Source of the DNA: Polynucleobacter sp.
GTDB taxonomy: Bacteria; Pseudomonadota; Gammaproteobacteria; Burkholderiales; Burkholderiaceae_D
Length of the DNA: 64,000 nt
Assembly (NCBI GenBank): GCA_021737945.1
Contig: JAIPCX010000001.1
Span: forward strand, 62,001-126,000
Direction of reading: 5' to 3'
Shown: in pieces, positions 1 through 11,231 of the stretch
How the letters are laid out: each line of letters starts with the position of its first letter
How positions within the stretch are numbered: position 1 is the stretch's first letter
The notes under the pieces: model-generated
Databases searched by the model: none
Seen by the model: the letters and a program-made list of their open reading frames with translations, nothing else
Told to the model about the DNA's origin: nothing
Position numbers and translations under genes: made by a program

Positions 1-918
1 TACTTCTTCGGGAAGAATTTCTGGCGTTGGGTTCGCCAATGCAAGCACCAACGGACGCTCGGCCATCGCGCGCACCATCTCTGGTTTGAGTACGCCACCG
101 GCAGACAGACCCAGGAAAATATCTGCGCCAGGAATTACTTCAGCCAAGGTACGTGCAGCAATATCTTGCGCAAAACGTTCTTTGTCCGGATCCATTAATT
201 CTTTGCGGCCTTTGTAAACCACACCGGCCAAATCAGTGACAAAGATATTCTCGATCGGAAATCCAAGATCGACGATAAGATCTAAACACGCTAAGGCTGC
301 AGCGCCTGCACCTGATACCACTAACTTACATTTGTTTAGATCTTTACCAACAACCTTCAGGCCATTCAAAATGGCTGCACCAACGATGATAGCGGTCCCA
401 TGTTGATCATCGTGGAATACCGGAATTTTCATCCGGTCACGTAGTTTGCGTTCAATGTAAAAACATTCGGGTGCTTTGATGTCTTCTAAATTGACACCAC
501 CAAAAGTAGGCTCGAGGGCTGCAATGATGTCGACTAATTTATCGGGATCGGATTCATTGATCTCAATGTCGAACACATCAATACCCGCAAACTTCTTAAA
601 CAGAACACCCTTGCCCTCCATAACTGGCTTCGCTGCCAGCGGTCCAATATTGCCCAGACCCAGCACCGCCGTGCCATTGGTGATGACCGCCACTAGATTG
701 CCACGAGCGGTATAGCGAAACGCATTCGCTGGATCGGCCGCAATCTCTTCACAAGCCGCCGCCACTCCGGGCGAATAGGCCAATGCCAGATCGCGCTGGT
801 TAGTCAGCTGCTTAGTGGGGGTGACACTGATTTTTCCTGGGGAGGGGAATTCGTGGTATTCGAGAGCCGCCTGACGAAATTGCTGACGGAGTTCTTTTTG
901 GTTCTGATCTGATTCCAT
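1..918 (-). CDS. maeB: NADP-dependent malic enzyme, N-terminal part (cut by window edge)
   Basis: Oxidatively decarboxylates malate to pyruvate and CO2 in the cytoplasm. I translated the minus strand from the ATG at 918 ([10 protein letters not shown]). The reading frame stays open to base 1. The malic-enzyme N-terminal domain is visible ([36 protein letters not shown]), followed by the catalytic stretch FHDDQHGTA and the NAD(P)-binding [11 protein letters not shown]. The missing C-terminus in this family usually carries a phosphotransacetylase-like domain, which lies outside the window. A GGAG-like site (GCCCCTCC on the plus strand) sits just before the start. It is divergent from thiL. Family is certain; NADP preference follows from family resemblance only. 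Confidence 0.93.
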   Translation of the reverse strand, partial: MESDQNQKELRQQFRQAALEYHEFPSPGKISVTPTKQLTNQRDLALAYSPGVAAACEEIAADPANAFRYTARGNLVAVITNGTAVLGLGNIGPLAAKPVMEGKGVLFKKFAGIDVFDIEINESDPDKLVDIIAALEPTFGGVNLEDIKAPECFYIERKLRDRMKIPVFHDDQHGTAIIVGAAILNGLKVVGKDLNKCKLVVSGAGAAALACLDLIVDLGFPIENIFVTDLAGVVYKGRKELMDPDKERFAQDIAARTLAEVIPGADIFLGLSAGGVLKPEMVRAMAERPLVLALANPTPEILPEEV

Positions 919-1036
919 GGAGGGGCAACTTTCTTTGATGCGTCATGCTAGGTTCTGGATTTTATCAGACGGCCGATTTTCGAACGCCCTGTCCCAAGAT
1001 AGCTTAGTTAGGGGCACTCTTAGGTAGAATCACCGC

Positions 1037-2014
1037 ATGCTTAGCGAATTTCAACTCATCACTCGTTATTTCAAACGCAGCTCAAGAGCAGGTAGCCCCG
1101 TACAGCTTGGGGTAGGTGATGATTGTGCCTTACTCCAACCACTGAGCGGTGAGCTGTTAGCGGTTTCCACGGACATGCTGATTGAAGGTCGGCATTTTTT
1201 CGTTGGCGCCAACCCCTACGATTTGGGTCACAAAGCACTGGCAGTAAATCTTTCCGATCTCGCGGCTATGGGTGCGCAACCCATCAGCTTTACCTTGGCA
1301 CTGGCCTTACCGGCGTCAGACCCGCATTGGCTTCAACCATTTTCGGAGGGTTTATTCCATCTGGCCGATGCACAGGGGATAGAACTCATGGGTGGCGATA
1401 CCACGCGCGGACCACTCGCCATTAGCATCACCGTGATCGGGAGTGTGCCAAGCACCCAGGCACTCAAACGCAGCGGTGCGCAAGCGGGCGATGAATTATG
1501 GATCTCAGGAACCCTAGGTGATGCACGCCTTGCTTTGGAAGTTTTACAAAATAAACGTACTCTTGGACCCGATCTGTTGACGAAGGCTTCTAAACGGCTG
1601 CACAGACCCGAACCGCGTGTAGCGCTGGGTTTGGCTTTGCGGGGCATTGCCAGCGCTGCGATTGATGTATCCGATGGCTTATTGGGTGATCTGGGTCATT
1701 TACTGAATCAGTCATCGCTTAGCGCTACCCTGTTCGCTGACGATCTGCCCTTCGGTGAAGCAGTAGCCAGTCAAACCATCGATACGCGCTATGAATTGGC
1801 ATTAAATGGTGGCGATGACTATGAGTTATGTTTCAGCGCAGCGGCAGATCAACATCAAGCGGTTATCGATGCCGGACAACGCAGTCAGACTCCGGTCACC
1901 TGCATTGGTCGGTTAAGTAAGGGATCGGGCATTCATGTGCACGATCATCAAGGTAATCTCATTTCAGCCGCCAATCATTCCTTCGATCATTTCACTGAAA
2001 ACAGCTCAACGTGA
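1037..2014 (+). CDS. thiL: Thiamine-monophosphate kinase
   Basis: Phosphorylates thiamine monophosphate to thiamine diphosphate, the last step of cofactor synthesis. The 325-residue product has the family length and the ThiL/PurM-fold signatures in order: GVGDDCALL near residue 27, STDMLIEGRHF near 45, the metal-binding GGDTTRG near 120, IDVSDGLLGDLGHL near 210, and NGGDDYELCF near 255. Its stop overlaps the GTG start of pgpA by 4 bases (GTGA), so the two are translationally coupled. That coupling is common in proteobacteria although the two functions are unrelated. No TPP riboswitch was seen upstream. Confidence 0.96.
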   Translation: MLSEFQLITRYFKRSSRAGSPVQLGVGDDCALLQPLSGELLAVSTDMLIEGRHFFVGANPYDLGHKALAVNLSDLAAMGAQPISFTLALALPASDPHWLQPFSEGLFHLADAQGIELMGGDTTRGPLAISITVIGSVPSTQALKRSGAQAGDELWISGTLGDARLALEVLQNKRTLGPDLLTKASKRLHRPEPRVALGLALRGIASAAIDVSDGLLGDLGHLLNQSSLSATLFADDLPFGEAVASQTIDTRYELALNGGDDYELCFSAAADQHQAVIDAGQRSQTPVTCIGRLSKGSGIHVHDHQGNLISAANHSFDHFTENSST

Positions 2015-2544
2015 ATTCTTCAACATCCAGCCCTGACTTAGATAGAGCGCCGATTCTTCGCCCCGGGGTGAATTTCATGCTTTCCCATCCCGCACATATT
2101 TTGTCACTGGGTTTGGGTAGCGGACTCTCACGCATTGTGCCCGGCACGGTAGGCACGTTGTTTGGCTGGTTACTGTTTCATGCACTCTCAGTGCGTTGGC
2201 CAGAAATAATGACACCCACAACGTGGGCTTGGATCATCCTTATTGGATTTATTGTGGGCGTATGGGCATGCAATAAAACAGGACATGCACTCGGCGTGTT
2301 AGATCACGGCGCGATGGTGTGGGATGAAATCATTGCTATCTGGCTGGTGATGTTATTCGTTACACCGGCGAGTTTTAAAGTACAGCTGTGGGCTTTTTTA
2401 GTATTTCGTGCATTTGACATGATCAAACCTCCACCAATCCGTCAGTTTGAACAAAAATTTAAAGGTGGATTTGGCGTGATGGGCGATGACATCATCGCGG
2501 CATTCTTTACTTTGCTGGTGTTTGCGCTTTGGCGTTTTATTTAA
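2011..2544 (+). CDS. pgpA: Phosphatidylglycerophosphatase A
   Basis: Inner-membrane phosphatase that removes phosphate from phosphatidylglycerophosphate to give phosphatidylglycerol. It is 177 residues, with the PgpA hallmarks GTVGTLFGWLLF (about residues 46-57) and DHGAMVWDEIIAIW (about 98-111), where the acidic residues belong to the active site. Three to four hydrophobic membrane segments are visible. The GTG start at 2011 overlaps the thiL stop; an internal ATG (MLSHPAHI, about residue 23) is possible, but the preceding RPGVNF resembles the usual beginning of the family. pncC follows after 44 bases. Confidence 0.93.
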   Translation: MNSSTSSPDLDRAPILRPGVNFMLSHPAHILSLGLGSGLSRIVPGTVGTLFGWLLFHALSVRWPEIMTPTTWAWIILIGFIVGVWACNKTGHALGVLDHGAMVWDEIIAIWLVMLFVTPASFKVQLWAFLVFRAFDMIKPPPIRQFEQKFKGGFGVMGDDIIAAFFTLLVFALWRFI

Positions 2545-2588
2545 CTCTGTTACGACGCTCTGAAGCGACATAAAAAAAGGAATCGGTC

Positions 2589-3074
2589 ATGGACCCATTG
2601 AATGAACTCGCCACCGAAGTCGGCAAAGCACTCAAACAGCGCGGCTGGTTGCTAGCAACGGCTGAATCCATTACCGGCGGCAGCATATCGCAAGCGATTA
2701 CCGATATTCCCGGTTCGTCTGAGTGGTTTGACTGTGGCTTTGTGACGTATTCGAATGGATCGAAAACCCAATTTTTAGAAGTACCAGAAGCACTCCTCGC
2801 ACAGCACGGAGCCGTCAGTGAAGAAGTGGCAGCTGAAATGGCCAAGGGCACACTTGCCAATACCGATGCACATATCACGCTCTCAACGACGGGTATTGCA
2901 GGGCCTGGTGGAGCGGTTCCCGGTAAGCCCGTTGGCACCGTTTGTTTTGGATGGGCATGCGAAAAGCGTGTGCATACAGAGCGACTTGTGTTTGCCGGTG
3001 ATCGACATTCCGTGCGAACACAGACAGCAGAACATGCACTAAAAGGCTTGCTGGAATTTATGCAGCAACTTTAA
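2589..3074 (+). CDS. pncC: Nicotinamide-nucleotide amidohydrolase (CinA C-terminal family)
   Basis: Deamidates nicotinamide mononucleotide to nicotinate mononucleotide in pyridine-nucleotide recycling. The 161 residues match the stand-alone CinA C-terminal domain: TAESITGGSISQAITDIPGSS at about residues 24-44 (the active-site Ser/Thr region), VTYSNGSK, and TGIAGPGGAVPGKPVGTV near 101-118. The N-terminal MoaB-like half of full CinA is absent, which is the normal short form. The start has AAAGGA upstream. It is probably the last gene of a thiL-pgpA-pncC unit. Confidence 0.93.
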   Translation: MDPLNELATEVGKALKQRGWLLATAESITGGSISQAITDIPGSSEWFDCGFVTYSNGSKTQFLEVPEALLAQHGAVSEEVAAEMAKGTLANTDAHITLSTTGIAGPGGAVPGKPVGTVCFGWACEKRVHTERLVFAGDRHSVRTQTAEHALKGLLEFMQQL

Positions 3075-3462
3075 AAAATATAGTTGTGCGTTGTTCGGCT
3101 GACAGCAAGGCGCTTATTGCATCAGATCATGTCGAACACTCAAGACAATTTTTACCTGCTGTCTAAAAATTTGATAACCGCACTTCAACTGCACATATAA
3201 GCTAATTATTAGCGCGCATCCCATTTTTTGAATAACCATATCGAAATATTCGATCACGATTTTCAATCACCTTGAGCCTACCCATACTCCGCTGGCCGTT
3301 GCCTTTGGATGGTTTCGTCAGATGGTGATAACCGCACCGATCTTAATGATCGGTGATCATTTTTTGCCGAGGCTGGCTTAAGGCACGGCCCCTACATTCA
3401 GCAGTTGTTGATTTTACTAATCACGGTCGCTGGTGCGTTAAACAGCACCACCATGATTAGTG
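3075..3462. other. Intergenic region between pncC and pyrF
   Basis: 388 bases between two converging genes. No convincing ORF or tRNA was seen. The left 250 bases are AT-rich and featureless to my eye. The right part carries two perfect hairpins: one at 3335-3355 followed by a T run, and one at 3417-3460 with nested arms (CTAATCA/TGATTAG outside, TGGTGC/GCACCA inside) just beyond the pyrF stop. Confidence 0.6.
3335..3365 (+). terminator. Intrinsic terminator, plus strand
   Basis: A perfect 8-bp stem, CACCGATC/GATCGGTG, with loop TTAAT is followed by ATCATTTTTT. It reads as a rho-independent terminator for plus-strand transcription. It lies about 260 bases after the pncC stop, so either the operon has a long 3' UTR or an unannotated short transcript ends here. 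Confidence 0.6.
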
Positions 3463-4281
3463 TTAACGAAACTGGTTGATGGCATCGCGTGTTTGCAGTG
3501 CGACGCGCGATGCCGCCTCAGCGAAACTCTCATTAGCCTCAGGCTTAGCGTAAAGAATGGCGCGCGAAGAGTTAATCATCATGCCTGCACCGCTAGAACT
3601 ACGACCCGCCATAACGGTTGCTTCGATATCACCACCTTGTGCACCGATACCGGGTACCAGCAACGGCATGTCGCCGACGATTTTTCTAACTTGCTCAAGT
3701 TCATGAGGAAAGGTTGCGCCAACCACTAAGCCGCACTGGCCATGAAGATTCCATTTTTCTGACACCATGCGCGCGACATGCTGATACAAAGGAACGCCAT
3801 CAATCGTTAGAAACTGCAAATCCGAGCCCCCGGGATTCGATGTGCGGCACAGGATGATGGCACCGCGATCCTTCCATTCCAGATACGGCTCAACGGAATC
3901 AAATCCCATATACGGATTTAAGGTCACTGCATCGGCGTCGTAACGCTCGAATGCCTCGCGTGCATATTGTTCAGCAGTAGAACCTATATCACCACGTTTA
4001 GCATCAAGTACCATCGGAATATCTGGATAGTTTTGTTTCAGATAATCACAGATCGCTTGCAGTTGATCCTCCGCCGACAGTGCAGCGAAATAAGCGATTT
4101 GCGGCTTGAAAGCGCAGGCATAGCTAGCAGTAGCATCGATGATGGCTTTGCAAAACAAAAAAATCGCATCCGGCTTATCTTTAAATTCGGCAGGGAACCG
4201 CGCCACATCGGGATCCAATCCCACGCAGAGCAAAGAATGATGGTTTGCTGTTGCAACAGCTAGTTTTTCAGTGAATGTCAC
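3463..4281 (-). CDS. pyrF: Orotidine 5'-phosphate decarboxylase
   Basis: Converts OMP to UMP, the last step of de novo pyrimidine synthesis. The 272-residue length marks the longer, type-2 subgroup of OMP decarboxylases. [11 protein letters not shown] occurs near residue 21, the catalytic [16 protein letters not shown] near 92-107 (Asp-Lys pair), and the phosphate-binding [10 protein letters not shown] near 210-219. It starts at an ATG at 4281, divergent from the EamA transporter gene, with about 54 bases between the two starts. A nested hairpin follows the stop. Confidence 0.96.
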   Translation of the reverse strand: MTFTEKLAVATANHHSLLCVGLDPDVARFPAEFKDKPDAIFLFCKAIIDATASYACAFKPQIAYFAALSAEDQLQAICDYLKQNYPDIPMVLDAKRGDIGSTAEQYAREAFERYDADAVTLNPYMGFDSVEPYLEWKDRGAIILCRTSNPGGSDLQFLTIDGVPLYQHVARMVSEKWNLHGQCGLVVGATFPHELEQVRKIVGDMPLLVPGIGAQGGDIEATVMAGRSSSGAGMMINSSRAILYAKPEANESFAEAASRVALQTRDAINQFR

Positions 4282-4335
4282 GATAGTCGAATTAAAAAGT
4301 TTGAGGCCAGGGAGTCCCCGATATTGTAGCCGGTC

Positions 4336-5262
4336 ATGCTATTGTCTCGCCCCATGAGACATCTCAACCACAAAGATCTGGTGCTGCTTGCGCTTTTAAC
4401 GCTGTTCTGGGGCCTGAATTGGCCAGTGATGAAAATAGGTGTACGCGAATTTCCACCGCTGACTTTTCGCGTGTTAAGCATGGTCGGTGGTCTCGCTGTC
4501 ATCTGGCTCGTAGCTCGAGTGCAAGGTGTTTCGCTCGCTATTCCCAAGGGTGAAACGCGCACTATCATCAAACTAGCTATCCCCAATATGCTGATATGGC
4601 ACTCGTTCATTATTATCGGCGTAAAAATGTTGTCGTCAGGTCGCGCTGCCATACTTGGCTACACCATGCCCGCTTGGGCGGTATTAGCTGGCCTGGTGTT
4701 TTTTGGCGATCGAATTAATCGCTCTTCTCTCGTTGGTATTTTGCTGGCTATGTCGGGAGCGATGCTCTTGCTGTCGAGTGAGTTTTCGCGGATATCGGGT
4801 CAACCATTGGGAACATTGCTGGTACTGATTGCTGCCGCTGGTTGGGGCTTCGGAACTGTGCTGATGAAACGCACCATCATTGACATGCCGACTTTATCTC
4901 TCACTTTTTGGATGCTGGCATTTTCCAGTACCTGCATTACCTTGATAGCGTTGATCGTTGAAGGCCCCAGCATGCGCTGGCCGAACTCGGTGGAGTGGCT
5001 ATGCATCTCCTACAACGCGATTATTATTTTTGGTTTCGCCCATGTGGTGTGGTTCAAACTAGCGCGCACACTTCCCCCCGTAGCATCTAGTTTGTCGGTA
5101 ATGTTGATTCCAGTGTTAGGTACGTTTTCAGGTGCGTGGATAATCGGCGAAACACCTCACTGGCAAGATTACGCTGCGATTGTCTTGATTTTGGGTGCGA
5201 TGTCGACAGTCATGTTCAAACCAAAACAAAACCCAGCGACAACGACTCAAGAAAATTTGTGA
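4336..5262 (+). CDS. EamA/DMT-family membrane transporter
   Basis: A 308-residue integral membrane protein of the drug/metabolite transporter superfamily with two EamA repeats and about ten hydrophobic segments. The first helix contains [12 protein letters not shown], typical of the repeat start, and the second repeat begins near [14 protein letters not shown] (about residue 172). Substrate cannot be read from sequence; relatives export amino acids or metabolites. The start could be the ATG at 4336 or the one at 4354 (MRHLNHKD); neither has a strong ribosome-binding site. It converges on dacB, with a short inverted repeat (ACACTA/TAGTGT) between the two stops. Confidence 0.85.
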   Translation: MLLSRPMRHLNHKDLVLLALLTLFWGLNWPVMKIGVREFPPLTFRVLSMVGGLAVIWLVARVQGVSLAIPKGETRTIIKLAIPNMLIWHSFIIIGVKMLSSGRAAILGYTMPAWAVLAGLVFFGDRINRSSLVGILLAMSGAMLLLSSEFSRISGQPLGTLLVLIAAAGWGFGTVLMKRTIIDMPTLSLTFWMLAFSSTCITLIALIVEGPSMRWPNSVEWLCISYNAIIIFGFAHVVWFKLARTLPPVASSLSVMLIPVLGTFSGAWIIGETPHWQDYAAIVLILGAMSTVMFKPKQNPATTTQENL

Positions 5263-5281
5263 TTGAGTACGACACTAACTA

Positions 5282-6712
5282 TTAATAGTGTTCGTAAATC
5301 CATTCGAGTAATTCGTTAAAACTCGTTCTGGCTGAATTCGCCTCGGCATGATTAATCATGCAAACGACACTGATCCAACGCCCCGATTTTGCTTTCACAT
5401 AGCCAGCAATACTGGCCACATCATTCAGACTGCCAGTTTTTATGTGAGCTCGAGCCTTAACGGCAGAATTTTTAAGCGTTCTAATCATCGTACCGTCAAC
5501 ACCCACAATCGGTAATGAGGCGATGAATTCTGGCATGTAGGGACTATGCCACGCATGGTAAAGCACCTTGCTCAAGGCATTCGCACTCAAACGCTCTTTG
5601 CGCGACAAGCCTGCGCCATTTTCAATCACTACACTTTCAGAATTTACACCTAATGTATCCAACCAGGCTTTTGCTTGCGCCGCACCGACTTCGGGAGTTA
5701 CTGCTGTACTCGTAGGTAATGTGGCGAGACTGATTAGCAATTGACGCGCCATCACATTATTGCTGTGCTTATTAATGTCACGAATAATCTGCGCCAATGT
5801 GGGTGATTCCCATTGCAGCAGTTCGCGTGCACTGTCTAGTTTTTTTTCTTCACGCATCACACCGACGATGCTGCCACCCAGCTCACGCCACAATTGCCGA
5901 AACACTGCATCAAAATAACGTGCATGACTCAGCGTATGTGCGTGCAACACCAGCACTCGTTCGCCACAGTCTACGGAATAAGTACCAGAGAAATGTACGG
6001 ATGATGGGTCAACGACCGTGCCTAATTTCTCACGCCAGTTGATACAGGGCTCTGTGTCTAGCTTAGGCGGCTCGATTAAAAAATCGACCATCGGCGGTTC
6101 CATCGCCACACGCACACTCTGAGTTTGCGCATCAGGGAAAAATCGTAAGCTAATCGCCTTTGCATCGAGTAAGAGCGCATCAGGCAGCGCGTTATATGCT
6201 CGGTAAGGCAAACCATCAAATGCAGCCGCATCGTCTAGCGTTGTTTGAAACAGGCTGCGATCTAGTACTAAGTCACCTTGAATCTCACGCACACCCAAGC
6301 TACGTAACCGACGTAGTAAACGTGCAAGGTCTTCATGTGCCAGTCGCGGATCACCACTTCCTTGAATAATTAAATCGCCATTCAGCACATCAGCGACAAG
6401 AGGGCCTTGCGCATACACACGCGTAATCCAGCGATAATCTGGACCTAACAGGTCTAAGGCCGCAGCTGTTGTTACCAGCTTCATGACCGATGCAGGATTA
6501 AAAGCGAGTTGTTGATTATGAGAGGCCAGAACTTTTCCCTCGACTGTTCTAATGTCAAGGGCAGCTGCAGCGGTCGGGATACCCGATAGCGCAAGCGATC
6601 TGCTAAATGGCGCAGGCAAGCCGCTACCATGCGGTAGCGCGCTACAAGCGCCCAGCATTGTCACTAGTAATAACAATGACCATCGGCCCAACAAGCCCAT
6701 GCTAACTATCAT
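5282..6712 (-). CDS. dacB: D-alanyl-D-alanine carboxypeptidase/endopeptidase (PBP4 family), lipoprotein-like
   Basis: Low-molecular-mass penicillin-binding protein that trims or cleaves peptidoglycan cross-links in the periplasm. All three serine acyl-enzyme motifs are visible: SVMK (about residues 79-82, with catalytic Ser and Lys), SNN within KHSNNVMA (about 316), and KTG within HIKTGSLND (about 425). The N-terminus has a hydrophobic segment ending LLLVTMLGAC, a good lipobox, so the protein is probably a lipoprotein, whereas E. coli PBP4 is soluble. An AAGG site lies 8 bases before the ATG at 6712. Confidence 0.93.
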   Translation of the reverse strand: MIVSMGLLGRWSLLLLVTMLGACSALPHGSGLPAPFSRSLALSGIPTAAAALDIRTVEGKVLASHNQQLAFNPASVMKLVTTAAALDLLGPDYRWITRVYAQGPLVADVLNGDLIIQGSGDPRLAHEDLARLLRRLRSLGVREIQGDLVLDRSLFQTTLDDAAAFDGLPYRAYNALPDALLLDAKAISLRFFPDAQTQSVRVAMEPPMVDFLIEPPKLDTEPCINWREKLGTVVDPSSVHFSGTYSVDCGERVLVLHAHTLSHARYFDAVFRQLWRELGGSIVGVMREEKKLDSARELLQWESPTLAQIIRDINKHSNNVMARQLLISLATLPTSTAVTPEVGAAQAKAWLDTLGVNSESVVIENGAGLSRKERLSANALSKVLYHAWHSPYMPEFIASLPIVGVDGTMIRTLKNSAVKARAHIKTGSLNDVASIAGYVKAKSGRWISVVCMINHAEANSARTSFNELLEWIYEHY

Positions 6713-6830
6713 TCGCGCAGCCTTTCTTTCGATTGCCGTGATTATCCCACGTGATGTCAGCGCGTTTGGCTACAATAGTCGGATGGCGTAGCCCTACCCA
6801 AGCGCACGATTTTTATGGAATAACAATGTA

Positions 6831-7787
6831 ATGCTTCCTTTTATTAGCGGCACCGAACTCAAGCAGTACCTGCCTTATCCCATGCTGATCGAAGCTTTGC
6901 GAAAAACATTCACGCAAGTGAATCATGCACCGCTGCGTCATGCGCATCGTGTATCTGAACCAGGTCCGACGACGCTTTTAATCATGCCCGTCTGGCAGGA
7001 ATCAAAACAGCTTGGCCTTAAAGTGGTCACCGTCGCGCCTGAAAATCGTGGTCAAGGTTTACCGACCGTGCACGCTCTGTTTATATTGATGGATACCGCT
7101 ACCGGTGTGCCGATTGCACTCATGGATGGCGAACAGCTTACGCTACGACGTACGGCTGCAGCGTCTGCTTTGGCTTCGGATTATTTATCGCGCAAAGAGA
7201 GTCAACATCTTCTGCTGGTGGGCACAGGACGCTTAGCGCCGCACATGACTATTGCCCATTGCATGATGCGACCGATTCAACACGTTAGTGTATGGGGACG
7301 AAATTCACACAGCGTTGCGCAGACTGCCGAGGCATTACGTAAAGAAGGCTTACCTGAGCACATTACTATTATTGAGTCGCATGATTTATCGCAGTCAGCC
7401 CAACAAGCTGACATCATCTGTTGTGCTACTACGAGCAAAGAGCCTTTAATTTTTCATGACTGGGTAAAACCTGGCACGCATATCGATCTGGTCGGCGGCT
7501 TTCGACCCGATATGCGCGAGGCAGATGATGAGCTGATGCGTCATGCACAAATTTTTGTTGACACAGTCGAAGGCACGCTAGCTGAAGCAGGTGATTTAAT
7601 TCAGCCTATACAAAAGGGATTAATCACCAGTGGTGCCATACGTGCTGAATTAGCGGATTTGACCACTGATCGTCATGCGGGTCGATTAAATAACGACGAC
7701 ATTACCGTCTTTAAATCAGTAGGCACAGCGATTGAAGATTTGTGTGCTGCTAGTCTGGCTTGGGATTCTTGGAAATTAACTAGGTAG
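6831..7787 (+). CDS. Ornithine cyclodeaminase / mu-crystallin family protein
   Basis: 318 residues of the OCD/mu-crystallin fold, NAD(P)-dependent enzymes that include ornithine cyclodeaminase, alanine dehydrogenase and ketimine reductases. The family stretch ALMDGEQLTLRRTAAASALASDYL (about residues 99-122) contains the Arg-Thr-Ala-Ala motif. A nucleotide-binding LLVGTGRLAPH follows near 128, and the C-terminal DTVEGTLAEAGDLIQPI (about 245) carries the usual acidic residues. The exact substrate is not decided by sequence, so no gene symbol is given. It lies divergent from dacB, and its stop abuts the pirin stop. Confidence 0.88.
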   Translation: MLPFISGTELKQYLPYPMLIEALRKTFTQVNHAPLRHAHRVSEPGPTTLLIMPVWQESKQLGLKVVTVAPENRGQGLPTVHALFILMDTATGVPIALMDGEQLTLRRTAAASALASDYLSRKESQHLLLVGTGRLAPHMTIAHCMMRPIQHVSVWGRNSHSVAQTAEALRKEGLPEHITIIESHDLSQSAQQADIICCATTSKEPLIFHDWVKPGTHIDLVGGFRPDMREADDELMRHAQIFVDTVEGTLAEAGDLIQPIQKGLITSGAIRAELADLTTDRHAGRLNNDDITVFKSVGTAIEDLCAASLAWDSWKLTR

Positions 7788-8675
7788 TCACCGCTTCAGC
7801 GCATCTGGCAAAGGAATGAATTCCGTTTCTTCTGGCACTGTTGCAAAACGTTGATGCAACCAATCGTCGCTGGCTTGTCGAATTCTCTCTTCACTACTTG
7901 ATACAAAATTCCATGCCATTGTCCGTGGCCCGTCTAATAGTTCGCCACCAAGCAGCATGATAATGGCGCCTTGTGATCCACCACGTATCTCCATACGTGC
8001 ACCTGTGCGTGTAACGAGCAAACAGCCTGCACTATGCACACCATCGATTCCACAGTCAATTTCACCACTCACTATATAAAGAGCTTGCTCGGTATATTCC
8101 GTAGGTAGTAAAAATTTCGCTGATGGCTGCAAGGTCAACTGTGCGTAAACTAGCGGAGATCGAGTCGGCAAGCTCGATTGCATTCCCATAAAGCTTCCTG
8201 CTACTAATATGATGTGTGCGCCATCGAGCATTAATGTCGATAACTCGGATGCTTTTTGGTGAGTGAAATCTGGTTCGCACTCTTCATCCGCTTGCGGCAG
8301 CGCTACCCAACATTGCAAACCATATAAAGAAGAAGCTTGTTCGCGCTGTTGCGTATCGCTACGCTCTGAGTGCACTATGCCGCGCCCTGCTGTCATCCAA
8401 TTGACTTCACCGGGTCGAATAGTTTGCACATAGCCCAAACTATCGCGATGCAGAATTTCACCTTCCAACAACCAGGTAACCGTTGCCAGACCAATGTGAG
8501 GATGAGGACGAACATCCAAACCTGATCCCGGCGCGAATGAAGTAGGACCCATCTGATCGAGGAATACAAACGGACCGACCATGCGACGCTCGGCAGCAGG
8601 AAGCGCGCGCCTGACCTGAAAGCCATCACCTAGATCGCGAACTCGCGGAACAATAATAGTTTCTAAATTTGACAC
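7788..8675 (-). CDS. Pirin family protein
   Basis: Bicupin protein of 295 residues, cytoplasmic. The metal-site segment RPHPHIGLATVTWLLEGEILHRDSLG (about residues 56-81) supplies the three His and one Glu that bind iron in characterised pirins, and MTAGRGIVHSE follows, as in quercetinase-type members. The C-terminal cupin is more divergent. Bacterial pirins act as quercetin dioxygenases or as partners of metabolic enzymes, and the sequence does not decide between these roles. It is convergent with the OCD-family gene and lies upstream of, and divergent from, groES. Confidence 0.9.
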   Translation of the reverse strand: MSNLETIIVPRVRDLGDGFQVRRALPAAERRMVGPFVFLDQMGPTSFAPGSGLDVRPHPHIGLATVTWLLEGEILHRDSLGYVQTIRPGEVNWMTAGRGIVHSERSDTQQREQASSLYGLQCWVALPQADEECEPDFTHQKASELSTLMLDGAHIILVAGSFMGMQSSLPTRSPLVYAQLTLQPSAKFLLPTEYTEQALYIVSGEIDCGIDGVHSAGCLLVTRTGARMEIRGGSQGAIIMLLGGELLDGPRTMAWNFVSSSEERIRQASDDWLHQRFATVPEETEFIPLPDALKR

Positions 8676-8851
8676 AATTTATTCTCCAGTGATGCGAATC
8701 ATGCCTGAAAGACTTTGCATAAAGGCTAGGCGCCTAATCATATTTACCAAAATAAAGATTCAAGAATGCTCACTAAGTCGGCTAAAAAGTCGAGGATTAT
8801 CAATTCGATATTCGATTTTGAATAATTTATATGAAGTTTTCAGAAGTGCTT

Positions 8852-8880
8852 CTTGAAAAAGCAGGTCGCCGTCCCTATAC
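8852..8880 (+). promoter_or_regulatory. Sigma-32 (heat-shock) type promoter of groESL
   Basis: CTTGAAA at 8852-8858 matches the heat-shock -35 exactly. After a 14-base spacer, CCCTAT at 8873-8878 resembles the -10 core CCCCAT. It lies directly upstream of the CIRCE element and about 130 bases before groES, so transcription would start inside or beside the operator. Confidence 0.75.
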
Positions 8881-8907
8881 TTAGCACTCGTTGGAGGAGA
8901 GTGCTAA
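8881..8907 (+). promoter_or_regulatory. CIRCE operator (HrcA binding site)
   Basis: A perfect inverted repeat TTAGCACTC - 9 bases - GAGTGCTAA, identical to the CIRCE consensus, immediately downstream of the heat-shock promoter. HrcA bound here blocks groESL transcription and releases on heat stress. hrcA itself is not in the window. Confidence 0.96.
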
Positions 8908-9008
8908 CAACTCCCCTGGCAAAAAGTCTTTTCACGTCCAGCCAGCGAAGTCGGACCCCCATTAACTGGCGTACAAACAAACATAACTTATTGTTTTAAG
9001 GAGTTTTT

Positions 9009-9296
9009 ATGAAGATTCGTCCCTTGCACGACCGCATTGTCGTTCAACGCCTAGAGCAGGAAACTAAGACAGCGTCGGGCATCGTAATCCCAGATCAGGC
9101 AGCCGAAAAGCCCGATCAAGGCGTAGTGAAGGCCGTTGGTAATGGCAAAGTCGGTGATGACGGCAAGGTTCGTCCTCTCGACGTCAAAGTCGGCGACAAA
9201 GTCCTTTTTGGTAAATATTCAGGCCAAACCGTCAAAGTCGGTGACGACGAATTGCTCGTCATGCGTGAAGACGACGTGATGGCTGTCGTCGAATAA
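9009..9296 (+). CDS. groS: Co-chaperonin GroES
   Basis: 95-residue lid of the GroEL folding chamber, cytoplasmic. The start [14 protein letters not shown], the mobile-loop region [14 protein letters not shown] (about residues 18-31) and the ending [16 protein letters not shown] are textbook GroES. The start is preceded by AAGGAG at 5-base spacing. groEL follows after 48 bases in the same operon, controlled by the promoter and CIRCE site upstream. Confidence 0.98.
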   Translation: MKIRPLHDRIVVQRLEQETKTASGIVIPDQAAEKPDQGVVKAVGNGKVGDDGKVRPLDVKVGDKVLFGKYSGQTVKVGDDELLVMREDDVMAVVE

Positions 9297-10997
<1,701 letters not shown>

Positions 10998-11023
10998 TTC
11001 AGAACCAACCGCTGCACTCTAAA

Positions 11024-11049
11024 AACTCGCGCTCTGCGCGGGTTTTTTT
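11024..11049 (+). terminator. Intrinsic terminator of groESL
   Basis: AACTCGCGC / GCGCGGGTT forms a 9-bp stem with one G-U pair and loop TCT, followed by a run of seven T. It lies directly downstream of groEL on the plus strand. Confidence 0.9.
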
Positions 11050-11231
11050 ATACTCTAAAAAATTCTAAACCACGCTCACCTATCGTTTCGGTAGAAAGCT
11101 TGCGCCGCATCAGAGGCACTGCTGTTTTCGCTACAACTCTCGCTACGTACTAGTTACGCACTCATCACAAGAAATTTTAACGATCCGATTGATCGATTAA
11201 AAACCATACGTATAAACAACGAGGAGATGAC

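Larger units (their letters stand above)
8676..9008. other. Intergenic region holding the groE control region
   Basis: 333 bases between the divergent pirin and groES genes. The left 170 bases are AT-rich with no ORF seen. The right half carries a sigma-32-like promoter, a CIRCE operator and a leader of about 100 bases ending in AAGGAG before groES. The two regulatory sites are listed separately. Confidence 0.75.
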
